64,000 nt of DNA from Niallia alba (lineage in GTDB: Bacteria; Bacillota; Bacilli; Bacillales; Cytobacillaceae). The stretch spans positions 1,652,001-1,716,000 of the forward strand of contig NZ_JABBPK010000001.1 of NCBI RefSeq assembly GCF_012933555.1. Reading direction: 5' to 3'. The position numbers and the translations under genes were made by a program. A model generated the notes under the pieces. That model was given only the letters and a program-made list of their open reading frames with translations. It was not told the origin of the DNA and made no database searches. Below, piece by piece: positions 8,904-16,293 of the stretch (positions within the stretch are counted from its first letter, which is position 1; each line of letters opens with the position of its first letter).

Positions 8904-10340
8904 ATGAATACGAACAAGGGGTATGTAGCATTTGTCGGAGCAGGACCTGGGGATATTGGATTAATTACAAATAAGGGGATAGAGTGTTTAAAAAAAGCAG
9001 ATGTTGTATTGTATGATCGCCTTGCGAATCCACGATTATTACGTTTTACAAGCAAGGATTGTACGTTTATCTATTGTGGGAAGCTACCAAACAATCACAT
9101 TATGCGACAAGAAAAGATTAATGAAACATTAGTGGAAGAAGCGTTAAAAGGAAAATATGTTGTCCGGTTAAAAGGGGGAGATCCTTCTGTTTTTGGAAGA
9201 GTAGGAGAAGAAGCAGAAGCTATTACAAAATATGATATTTCTTTTGAAATAGTACCGGGTGTGACATCAAGCATTGCAGCTAGTGCTTATGCAGGCATTC
9301 CAGTAACGCACCGAGATTATAGTACTAGTTTTACGATTCGAACAGGGCATGCTTGTAAGAAAAATGAGGCTGCCATTCATCATGAACCTAAGCAAGAAGC
9401 AATAGGAGATACTATTGCCTATTATATGGGGGTGAAAGGTTTACCGGGAATTTGTGAGAATTTATTAGCACAAGGTAAGTCTAGCGATACCAAAGTAGCT
9501 GTTATTGAGTGGGCAACTCTAGGAAAACAACGAGTAGTCGAGGGGACCTTAAAAACAATTGTAGAAATGGTAAAGGAAGCGGAGCTTGGGAATCCAGCCT
9601 TAACGATAATCGGTGACGTTGTACAGCTAAGATCGTCTATTGCTTGGTTCGAGAAAAAAGCCTTTTATCAAAGGAAATTATTAATTGCCAAAAGCTCATC
9701 AGAAGAAAGTTTGCTAGAAAGATATTTTTCCAAAAATGGCGCGGAAGCTTATGCCTTCCCTACTTTAAAAGCTATCGCGCACTCTTACACAACCGAGGAA
9801 TTACAATTGATAGTAAATGCAGAAAGACTGATTTTTGCTTCTGCAGAAGGAGTGGAATTCGTGTTTTCCCAGTTGTTTAAGGCAGATTATGACTTGCGTG
9901 ATCTCCCTAGACAGATAGAACACTTATCTGATAAAACGCGTAAGGGATTGGAGAAAAGGGGAATTCGCAGCATAAAGGCATCTTATGACAAAAGAAGTGC
10001 TATTTTTATAGGAAATGAGCGAACAATTGAAAAACAAATATTTTCAGATAATCTACTAGCATTACCTAGTCATACTATTCAAATAGATGAACGCTTTCAT
10101 GAAGTAAATAAACGCTTATTGACAGAAGATTGTTGGGAAACGGTTATTTTTCCAAATAAACAATCTGTGGATTTATTTTTACAAGAATGGCGTAAATTTA
10201 GTGAACGGAATCCAATGGAACTTTCCTTTGCAGCAATCGGCCAATCTGTGAAGGAGTATGCTGCTAAGCAGGGGTTTAAGCATATAGATGAGCAGGTCCA
10301 ACAAGAACTAGATAACCAGGATTGGAAGCGTGAATGCTAA
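8904..10340 (+). CDS. cobA: Uroporphyrinogen-III C-methyltransferase fused to HemD-like domain
   Basis: 478 aa. Residues 1-245 are a SAM-dependent uroporphyrinogen-III methyltransferase: GAGPGD near the N terminus, VVRLKGGDPSVFGR near 85-98, and the GNPALTIIGDVV end. It makes precorrin-2 on the way to siroheme, the NirB cofactor. Residues about 250-478 match the shape of uroporphyrinogen-III synthase (HemD), the same arrangement and length as Bacillus NasF. The ATG lies just after the nirD stop with a weak AAGAG site, so translational coupling is likely. Whether the HemD half is active cannot be judged from sequence alone. Confidence 0.9.
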   Translation: MNTNKGYVAFVGAGPGDIGLITNKGIECLKKADVVLYDRLANPRLLRFTSKDCTFIYCGKLPNNHIMRQEKINETLVEEALKGKYVVRLKGGDPSVFGRVGEEAEAITKYDISFEIVPGVTSSIAASAYAGIPVTHRDYSTSFTIRTGHACKKNEAAIHHEPKQEAIGDTIAYYMGVKGLPGICENLLAQGKSSDTKVAVIEWATLGKQRVVEGTLKTIVEMVKEAELGNPALTIIGDVVQLRSSIAWFEKKAFYQRKLLIAKSSSEESLLERYFSKNGAEAYAFPTLKAIAHSYTTEELQLIVNAERLIFASAEGVEFVFSQLFKADYDLRDLPRQIEHLSDKTRKGLEKRGIRSIKASYDKRSAIFIGNERTIEKQIFSDNLLALPSHTIQIDERFHEVNKRLLTEDCWETVIFPNKQSVDLFLQEWRKFSERNPMELSFAAIGQSVKEYAAKQGFKHIDEQVQQELDNQDWKREC

Positions 10341-11074
10341 TGGATGCAGTTGTATATATAGGTCATGGTAGCCGCATAATGGAAGGAAATAATCAATTCA
10401 TAGCATTTATCGAAGAAGTAAAAAAAGAAATCAATATATCCGTACAAGAAATTGCTTTTTTAGAACTGGCATCACCATCGATTGATGAAACAATGGAAAA
10501 AATAATCATGGCTGGAGCAAGGGAGATTCTCGTTGTACCTGTTCTTTTGTTTGCAGCAGCCCATTTCAAAAGAGATATACCAGAAGAATTACTGGCAGTG
10601 AAAGAAAGATTTCCAGAAGTCAGCTTTTATGTTTCAAAGCCATTTGATCTCCATCCGAAAATGATCGACTTAGTTCTGAAAAGAATAGAAGAAAAACGAT
10701 TGAAAAATGATGGGGCAATTCTATTAGTGGGAAGAGGCAGTAGTGATCCAGAACCAATTGGGAAGCTTAAGGAAATAAGCAAGCATGTCCAGCAAAAATT
10801 AGATTGCCCTGTATATCCAGCTTTTTTAACAGCAGGCCAGCCTGGGTTTATTGATGAATTGGAAAAGCTTCAATTGGAATATAACAAGATTTATGTTGTT
10901 CCGTATTTACTTTTTACGGGAAGATTATTAAAAAGAATGGAGAGCAAAATTGAAAACAGTGAAAAAGAAGTTATACTTTGTCATCCATTAAAGTACGATT
11001 GCTTCATGAAGGAAGTATTGGTAGAAAAAATGGAAGAGCAATTAATGAGTCTTGTAAAGGAATGCTTGGCTTAA
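10334..11074 (+). CDS. sirB: Sirohydrochlorin ferrochelatase (CbiX/SirB family)
   Basis: 246 aa. Inserts iron into sirohydrochlorin. The N-terminal IGHGSR carries the conserved histidine, and VPVLLFAAAHFKRDIP supplies the second one; the protein has the two-lobed CbiX form. The ATG at 10334 overlaps the cobA stop by 7 nt, and a second ATG at 10340 is an equally good start. The precorrin-2 dehydrogenase (SirC) that Bacillus operons often carry next is absent here. Confidence 0.9.
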   Translation: MLMDAVVYIGHGSRIMEGNNQFIAFIEEVKKEINISVQEIAFLELASPSIDETMEKIIMAGAREILVVPVLLFAAAHFKRDIPEELLAVKERFPEVSFYVSKPFDLHPKMIDLVLKRIEEKRLKNDGAILLVGRGSSDPEPIGKLKEISKHVQQKLDCPVYPAFLTAGQPGFIDELEKLQLEYNKIYVVPYLLFTGRLLKRMESKIENSEKEVILCHPLKYDCFMKEVLVEKMEEQLMSLVKECLA

Positions 11075-11097
11075 ATTATATGTAGAGGAGTGTCGTT

Positions 11098-11898
11098 ATG
11101 AAAGAAGTTATTACTGCATTTAGTAATACGGCATTAATGAAAAGGAATGCTTTAAATACAAGTAAAAAGAAGTATTTAGTTGGTTCTATGCTTGCTGGTT
11201 TTTTTGTTGGGTTAGGAATTATTCTTATTTTTACAATTGGTGGGTTACTCGGCGCAACTGGATTTGCAGGCACGAAAATTATAATGGGAGTTTCATTTGG
11301 GATTGCATTAAGTTTAGTTATTATGGCAGGCGCTGACTTATTTACTGGTAATAATATGGTGATGACAATTGGCATGCTAGAGAATAAAGTTACCTGGAAA
11401 GATACCGGCAAAGTATGGGGATATAGTTATATTGGCAACTTTATTGGTTCTATTATAGTAGCGTTATTATTTAGTTATTCAGGTTTGGCTGTTGGAGGAG
11501 TAGCTGAATTTATAACTAACGGAGCGGCAGCGAAAATGAATGCTCCTTTTATGGAATTACTGATCCGTGGAATTCTTTGTAATATTCTCGTTTGTTTAGC
11601 AGTTTGGTGTTCTGTAAAATTAAAGGATGAAACAGCAAAATTAATTATGATTTTTTGGTGTCTCTTCGCTTTTATTACGTCAGGATTTGAACATAGTGTC
11701 GCAAATATGACGTTATTGTCTATTGCACTTATCATTCCTCACCCTGAAACAGTATCTATTGGTGGCATGTTTGCAAATTTATTGCCAGTGACCATTGGGA
11801 ATATTATCGGTGGAGCTATTTTTGTAGGAGCTGCCTATTGGTATCATATTTCGGAGAAGACACAAGCAGTTGTTAAATCTTTTAAAAAAGAAGCTTAA
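11098..11898 (+). CDS. nirC: Formate/nitrite transporter (FNT) family channel
   Basis: 266 aa, six predicted membrane helices, with the FNT signature around GADLFTGNN at about residues 80-88. Given its place as last gene of the nitrite reductase operon, nitrite uptake or export is the likely role; formate is possible. GAGGAG stands 9 nt before the ATG, 23 bp after sirB. An Fnr box lies immediately downstream. Confidence 0.9.
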   Translation: MKEVITAFSNTALMKRNALNTSKKKYLVGSMLAGFFVGLGIILIFTIGGLLGATGFAGTKIIMGVSFGIALSLVIMAGADLFTGNNMVMTIGMLENKVTWKDTGKVWGYSYIGNFIGSIIVALLFSYSGLAVGGVAEFITNGAAAKMNAPFMELLIRGILCNILVCLAVWCSVKLKDETAKLIMIFWCLFAFITSGFEHSVANMTLLSIALIIPHPETVSIGGMFANLLPVTIGNIIGGAIFVGAAYWYHISEKTQAVVKSFKKEA

Positions 11899-11916
11899 TT
11901 TTACTTTATCTGCTTA

Positions 11917-11932
11917 TGTGAAAGATATCACA
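11917..11932 (+). promoter_or_regulatory. Orphan Fnr box downstream of nirC
   Basis: TGTGAAAGATATCACA, an exact TGTGA-N6-TCACA palindrome. A -10-like TCTAAT at 11955-11960 has the spacing of a class II Fnr promoter, but that hexamer already belongs to the terminal sequence of an IS3-family remnant. No Fnr-regulated gene follows. Confidence 0.7.
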
Positions 11933-11992
11933 AAAAGAGCTATGTGGAAAGTGATCTAATCCAATAAAGTTAGACATATATTTTTAGGAAAA

Positions 11993-12313
11993 TTAAAGGA
12001 TCTGAGTCCGGTATTCTACGAGACCACTGAAAAAGTCTTTTTTTCGTGCGAAATGAAGAGCAAGCATATTTGAAAGTGAAAATAAGGTTGATTTGGAGAG
12101 GCGTCCGCTCGACCCATGGAAAGGGAGCGGACAAATCCATCATCTTATGTTTAAAAAGTGACTATTGCCCATCATCATTAGCTAGCCAGTTTTTCAGTGC
12201 ACTCGTATTCTACAGGTTCCAGATCTTTTAGTTTGCTTTTATTCTTTTGTGATTGTAATAGTCAATATATGTTGCTAATCATCTTTCAAAATCCTCGATA
12301 TTTTTCAAACTCT
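11993..12313 (-). pseudogene. C-terminal remnant of IS3-family (IS150-like) transposase OrfB
   Basis: Reading the minus strand and removing the MITE at 12020-12204 together with one copy of its duplicated target, the frame gives KNIEDFER, a TGA, LATYIDYYNHKRIKA, a one-base deletion, then LKDLEPVEYRTQIL and stop. IDYYNHKR and PVEYRTQ are hallmarks of IS3-family OrfB C termini. The N-terminal three quarters are gone. Past the stop, about 11942-11978 reads like the IS end (TGTCTAACTT on the minus strand). The remnant sits directly behind the nirC Fnr box. Confidence 0.75.
12020..12204. mobile_element. MITE, copy 1 (185 bp) with 9-bp target duplication
   Basis: Imperfect terminal inverted repeats GAGACCACTGAAAAAG and, from the other end, GAGTGCACTGAAAAAC. 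Flanked by the direct repeat GTATTCTAC (12011-12019 and 12205-12213), a clean 9-bp target duplication. It interrupts the IS3-family transposase remnant between codons VEY and R. It encodes no transposase. A longer relative, copy 2, lies at 15931-16194; copy 1 lacks most of that copy's inner palindrome. Confidence 0.85.
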
Positions 12314-12389
12314 TGCAGGTAAAGGTCCGATAAGTGCAACCAACCATCAGTGGTAGATGAGGAAAAACTCCCACTGATAGAAGTTTTCT
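12314..12389 (+). repeat. Dispersed structured repeat, family A, copy 2 (3' part)
   Basis: Contains GTAAAGGTCCGATAAG and ATCAGTGG-n-CCACTGAT followed by AGAAGTTTT, matching the 3' half of the copies at 5590 and 13991. It abuts the IS3 remnant on the left and the 3' end of the DinB pseudogene on the right. Confidence 0.65.
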
Positions 12390-12893
12390 TTATAATGGTG
12401 GGTTTTTGACTCCTAATTGAATCCAATCTTCTTTGGGAGGTCCATAAACTCCAAATGGTTTCAATCCAGCCTGACGCATAAGAACGGTAATTTGGCCACG
12501 GTGATGAACAATATGCTTGATTAATCCCATTAGAATGGAGGCATTTGTTTCTTGTCTTCCAAAGGCATCTTGTATTTGTTTCAGAGAGTCATCAGTCCAT
12601 TGATCTTCCATAACTTTAGCAGCGTTAACACTTACATCATTAAAGGTTTCCGCAATTTCTTTTGCTGAAGTTGGAATATTTTCCGCATTTTTTACTTCCT
12701 CTATCTTCAACCCAAATTCAGCCAAGTATTCTGGAACAGTTATTGTTAAATGCCATGCAATTCTTCCTATATTACGACCTTCTTGATAAACTTGTTATTT
12801 CAATGAATCATCAGTCAAACCATTTAATATGTTTTGCGTTAATACAGCTTCTTTGTTCCATTCTTTAATAAAGTCTGAAATGGTTATATACAT
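12390..12893 (-). pseudogene. DinB family protein broken by a nonsense codon
   Basis: The minus strand reads from ATG at 12893 (GGAGG 8 nt ahead) MYITISDFIKEWNKEAVL...DDSLK, then TAA at 12797-12795, then without frame change QVYQEGRNIGRIAWHLT and on to HIVHHRGQ and the normal end. So one codon, probably CAA changed to TAA at position 33, truncates an otherwise intact DinB four-helix metal-binding protein (His in IAWHLT and VHHRGQ). The internal frame 12390-12725 could still be translated as a fragment. Divergent from the broken WYL regulator. Confidence 0.85.
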
Positions 12894-12996
12894 GTAAAGT
12901 CCTCCATCATTTAAATTTAAAGATACATCATGAAATAATTGTTTTTTTAATTCAATTTCCATCCTCCTTATTCTTTATCTATGTGTGATTATATAT

Positions 12997-13020
12997 TATA
13001 ATAGTGACAGTTTATGTCAC
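12997..13020 (+). promoter_or_regulatory. TATAAT -10 box and TGAC-N7-GTCA operator of the WYL regulator
   Basis: TATAAT at 12997-13002 is followed at once by the perfect inverted repeat GTGACAGTTTATGTCAC (13004-13020), 22 bp before the regulator start. The placement suggests autoregulation by the YobV-like protein encoded next to it. The same TGAC-N7-GTCA layout occurs before cas6 at 44242-44256. Confidence 0.55.
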
Positions 13021-13041
13021 TTTTGTTTTTTGGAGGAAAAT

Positions 13042-13963
13042 ATGTCTCGAGCAAAAAGATTAAATGAAATGATTATGATGGTTAATCGAAGAAAACGATT
13101 TACGGTAAGAGAATTAGCACAAGAATTTGGAGTATCAAAAAGAACTATCCTGAGAGATTTACAAGAATTAAGTGAGATGGGAGTTCCATTACATTCAGAA
13201 GTAGGTCCACATGGAGGGTATCAAGTCTTAAATGAAAGAATTCTTCCACCAATAGTATTTAGTGAGGATGAAGCTGTCTCTATATTTTTTGCTATTCATG
13301 CCTTTTGATATGGAGTATGAATCAATAAAAAAGAAATTTTACTTAAATCTTTCCGGTGATATTAGAGATACAATTGATAAAATGCAAAATAGAGTTGATT
13401 TTGTATCGGTGCCTCAACAAGAAAAAATTCCATTTTTAAAAGAGTTACTAGATGCGGCAGTGCACCAAAAAGTTTTAATAATTAGTTATGAAACGAGTGG
13501 AAAGACCAGCTTAAGAAGCATTCAACCAATTGGTATTTATGCAAAGGAAGGAAATTGGTATTGTCCTTCCTATTGCTTTTTTAGAGAAGATTATCGAGTT
13601 TTCCGTTGTGATCGTATAAAATCTGTAGAATTTGATGAAAAAAATGGTCCTATTGATTTATCACATATTAACTTAAATAATCGTTTTTCCATTCTTAATC
13701 CCGATAAGGACATGATGGAATTATATGTGGAGTTCACTAAAAATGGAGTAGAGAAATTTGAATCTGTTAATTGGCCAAATATCCATTTAAGAAAAAGAGA
13801 AGATGGAACTGGATTTATAAAAGGTATAATTGCAAAAAATGATATTAACTTTTTATCAAACTACTTTATCGCATATGGAGAAAATGCGTTTATAAAAGAG
13901 CCTTTGGAATTAATCGAAAGTACAAAAGAAATATTAAACAAAGTATTAAATCAGTATAACTAA
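13042..13963 (+). pseudogene. HTH/WYL-domain regulator (YobV-like) with internal frameshifting deletion
   Basis: Starts at ATG 13042 (TGGAGGAAAA ahead). The first frame gives the DeoR-like HTH (RFTVRELAQEFGVSKRTILRDLQEL) and runs to FFAIHAF then TGA at 13306-13308. The second frame resumes at about 13300 with FDMEYESIKKKFYLNLSGD and carries the WYL and C-terminal parts to 13963. Compared with the usual form of this family (FAIHA-LRHYxSL-PF), about seven residues are missing, so a short out-of-frame deletion, not a sequencing slip, is likely. Confidence 0.8.
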
Positions 13964-13990
13964 GAGCTTGACCTTATCAAGTTCTTTTTT

Positions 13991-14140
13991 ATCCCACTCT
14001 TAACGGACAGTAAGACTCCCCCCTCAAGCATATGAGAATACGAGGAAGATAGGTGGGAGATCAACTGTCCGTAAAGGTCCGATTGGTTCAACTAACCATC
14101 AGTGGGGGAGGAAGGAAAACCCCCACTGATGGAAGTTTCA
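13991..14140 (+). repeat. Dispersed structured repeat, family A, copy 3 (fullest)
   Basis: Outer stem ACGGACAGT with ACTGTCCGT and a 3' hairpin CATCAGTGGGGG with CCCCCACTGATG, joined by GTAAAGGTCCGATTGG. This is the best-formed copy and serves as reference for those at 5590, 12314 and 27507. A short open frame at 14053-14259 across it has no coding character. Confidence 0.7.
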
Positions 14141-14373
14141 CTTTATTCTTATTACCTATATTTTGTGAATTCTTCCTGTATATTGGGTATGCCTCTAATG
14201 ATGTTTGGATAGTGAATTTCTGCCGATTTATTTTTGTCCATATTCGCGATTTTTGTTAAACCTCTACTGATATAGTTTTAATTCACTATCGGAATATACG
14301 CAAACATAGGCTAACTATTTATGTAGTTAACCGCTGTTTAGCAATAAATGTTTATTTTTTTTACAAATAAAAA
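14141..14373. other. Intergenic DNA, no gene recognised
   Basis: AT-rich. The only structure is an 11-bp inverted repeat (GATAGTGAATT at 14208-14218 and AATTCACTATC at 14280-14290) around 61 nt, and T/A-rich DNA near 14350 that could help end the minus-strand SLAP gene. Confidence 0.4.
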
Positions 14374-14751
14374 CTAGCTCAGTTCTAACAGTCCATCCTT
14401 ATAAGAAGTATGAGTTTGATAATTCTCTTTTGGAAAAATAAACGTCCAAGGCATACTTACATGAGGGGGGATGACGAGATCAGGGAATGTGAAGGCCTGT
14501 TCTGCAACGACCTTTCCTTTTAATCTATATTGCAATCTAGTTTGATTAAATAATAGTTGGTTTTTCGTAAAATTATGAACTAATACAGACACAAGCAAGG
14601 CATCTTTATGATTAATCGCTTCTCGAATAGGGGAGAAGATGACACTCGTGCTGTTTAAACTTTTAGTCTCTTGAAAGATTTTTTCTATATTTCGTCGATC
14701 CTGAGGTGCCAGTTGTTTATCCCAGGAAGATTCAAATTGTAATTGCTGCAT
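14374..14751 (-). CDS. SLAP domain-containing protein
   Basis: 125 aa from the ATG at 14751, preferred over 14784 because AAGGTGG lies 8 nt ahead of it. FESSWDKQLAPQDRRNIEKIF, PIREAINHKDALLVSVLVHNF and PPHVSMPWTFIFPKE match the Bacillus SLAP domain (S-layer-associated/accessory Sec context). No signal peptide is visible, so it is probably cytoplasmic or a partner of an exported protein. No S-layer genes are nearby. Confidence 0.7.
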   Translation of the reverse strand: MQQLQFESSWDKQLAPQDRRNIEKIFQETKSLNSTSVIFSPIREAINHKDALLVSVLVHNFTKNQLLFNQTRLQYRLKGKVVAEQAFTFPDLVIPPHVSMPWTFIFPKENYQTHTSYKDGLLELS

Positions 14752-14827
14752 CCACAAAACCACCTTTTGAAGTGAGTGTATCATAAGCCGATAAAAGAAT
14801 CTATTAATGATCCTTTTATTACACTAG

Positions 14828-15049
14828 TCATTTATTCTTCTTAGACAGTAAATTTAAGAGAAATTCACATCCGAAAGCTACTAATAATCCAGACCAAAAA
14901 ATCACTGTAGAGGTAAAAGGCTCCTTATTGAATAGTAATGAGCTGGTATAGTTTACAAATAATAGTAATAAAAAGACGTAAAACCCAAGTATTGCTCCTT
15001 TTCTCCAATTAATCACTTCTACTTTTGACATATTTCTGAAAAATTTCAA
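14828..15049 (-). CDS. Small two-helix membrane protein
   Basis: 73 aa with TTG start preceded by AAGGAG. Two hydrophobic segments (about 19-37 and 46-66) and a basic tail LLSKKNK. No family recognised. It is upstream of the SLAP gene on the same strand, about 77 bp away. Confidence 0.5.
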   Translation of the reverse strand: MKFFRNMSKVEVINWRKGAILGFYVFLLLLFVNYTSSLLFNKEPFTSTVIFWSGLLVAFGCEFLLNLLSKKNK

Positions 15050-15227
15050 TGTGACACTCCTTATAAACTTATTTCATTCCTATTATTCTATCATGAAGAT
15101 AGAATTGATTTACTTTAATCTTCACTATCTATTTTTCTAATGAAAAATTCCTTCTAAACAGAACAAGTGTTTTGGTGTAGAATAGTAATGTTGCAATAAA
15201 ATATTAAATATTAGAGGTGTAATCAAC

Positions 15228-15854
15228 TTGAATGGAACATCACACGCTGTAATTGGATCAGCGACAGGATTTATTGTTGCTAATGCGGTGCAATCCACAC
15301 CATCAGAGACACTCTTATTCGTCTCTTTAGGGGCGGTTTCTGGATTAATTCCCGATCTTGACATTGACGGGAAGCTTCGTGGGAAAATTACTTTACCCCA
15401 CCAAATGATTCAACTGTCTGCACAAGTCATTGGAATAATGATGATCCTATATAGTATCTTTGAAAAGACGGCAGGAGAGAGGTGGATAGGTGTCGGAATT
15501 GGTATATTGATTTTATTTATTGCCTCTTTGATTAAACGAAAACATATGTTAACAATTACTGGTATCGCTGTTCTGATGGGCGGAATATCTGTAGAAGAGC
15601 GATGGATTATTCTTCTAGGAATCTATATTATGATTGCCTCATTTACCTCTCATCGAAGTTATACGCATTCTATTTTAGGCGTTGTTTACTTTGGAATAAT
15701 TGCCGCAGATTTAGAGACTTCGCTTGGGATTAACGGATTGTTCTACACTTGTATTGGAGGATACATCAGTCATCTACTAGCAGATTTAAAAATACTACCA
15801 TTTAATAAACGCGGAGTTAAACTGTTCTTACCATTATCATCGAAAGAATTATAA
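15228..15854 (+). CDS. Metal-dependent hydrolase, YdjM/DUF457 membrane family
   Basis: 208 aa. TTG start at 15228 with AGAGGTG 8 nt ahead. The N-terminal GTSHAVIGSATG and the later LIPDLDIDG and SHRSYTHSILG carry the His/Asp residues typical of this inner-membrane, LexA-regulated-in-E.-coli family. Several membrane helices. Physiological substrate unknown. Confidence 0.8.
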   Translation: MNGTSHAVIGSATGFIVANAVQSTPSETLLFVSLGAVSGLIPDLDIDGKLRGKITLPHQMIQLSAQVIGIMMILYSIFEKTAGERWIGVGIGILILFIASLIKRKHMLTITGIAVLMGGISVEERWIILLGIYIMIASFTSHRSYTHSILGVVYFGIIAADLETSLGINGLFYTCIGGYISHLLADLKILPFNKRGVKLFLPLSSKEL

Positions 15855-15871
15855 TATATTTATAGATGACA

Positions 15872-16212
15872 GGATTCAGAGGGACGGTTCTACTGAAGAC
15901 ATTTTTAATTGGGAATCAGAAGAACCGTCCGAGACCACTGAAAAAGCCTTTTTTTCGTGCGAAATGAAGAGCAAGCACATTGGAAAGTGAAAATAAGGTT
16001 GGTTTGGAGAGGCGTCCGCTCGACTCCTGTGGGAGCTGCGAGAAAGCCCGAGACCCCGGACGTAGTGTGACGAGGAGGCTTGGCGCTCGCCCCATGGAAA
16101 GCGAGCGGACGCCTCGAAAAACAAATCCATCATCTTATGTTTAAAAAGTGGCTATTGCCCATCATCATTAACTAGCCAGTTTTTCAGTGCCCTCGAACCG
16201 TCCCCTTGATTC
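15872..16212. repeat. GGGACGGTTCT palindromic repeat, split by a MITE
   Basis: Left arm GATTCAGAGGGACGGTTCT and, once the MITE is removed, right arm AGAACCGTCCCCTTGATTCC form one palindromic element. The MITE duplicated GAACCGTCC within the right arm. A fragment of the same repeat (AATCAGGGGGACGGTTTT) lies at about 25022. Confidence 0.7.
15931..16194. mobile_element. MITE, copy 2 (264 bp) with 9-bp target duplication
   Basis: Ends GAGACCACTGAAAAAG and (reverse) GAGGGCACTGAAAAAC; flanking direct repeats GAACCGTCC at 15922-15930 and 16195-16203. The interior has a palindrome GGCGTCCGCTCG...GAGCGGACGCC holding the Bacillaceae block GACTCCTGTGGGA...GAGACCCCGGA...GAGGAGGCTT...GGAAAGCGA. Identical ends and the same target size as copy 1 show both moved by the same, here absent, transposase. 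Confidence 0.85.
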
Positions 16213-16245
16213 CCTTGCTTTTTTTTATTAATGGGTTTATTATAT

Positions 16246-16266
16246 AAATCGTAATGATTACGATTT
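16246..16266 (+). promoter_or_regulatory. Zur box upstream of COG0523 GTPase
   Basis: Core TCGTAATGATTACGA flanked by AAA and TTT, an exact match to the Bacillus Zur operator (7-1-7 inverted repeat). It lies 27 bp before the start codon and predicts derepression under zinc starvation. Confidence 0.92.
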
Positions 16267-16293
16267 GTGTGAAATCAAAAAAGGAGTGAGGAA

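Noticed and set aside
11950-11967. Functional Fnr promoter after nirC using TCTAAT as -10
   Set aside because: Spacing is right, but the hexamer lies in the IS3-family terminal sequence, so it arose with the IS and no gene follows.
12046-12231. 61-codon open frame after nirC
   Set aside because: Lies almost wholly in MITE copy 1 and runs through its target duplication into the IS3 remnant.
14053-14259. 68-codon open frame
   Set aside because: Begins inside the family A repeat and has no match or ribosome site.
15876-16133. 85-codon minus-strand open frame
   Set aside because: Covers the MITE and palindromic repeat; serine-rich translation is an artefact of the repeat.
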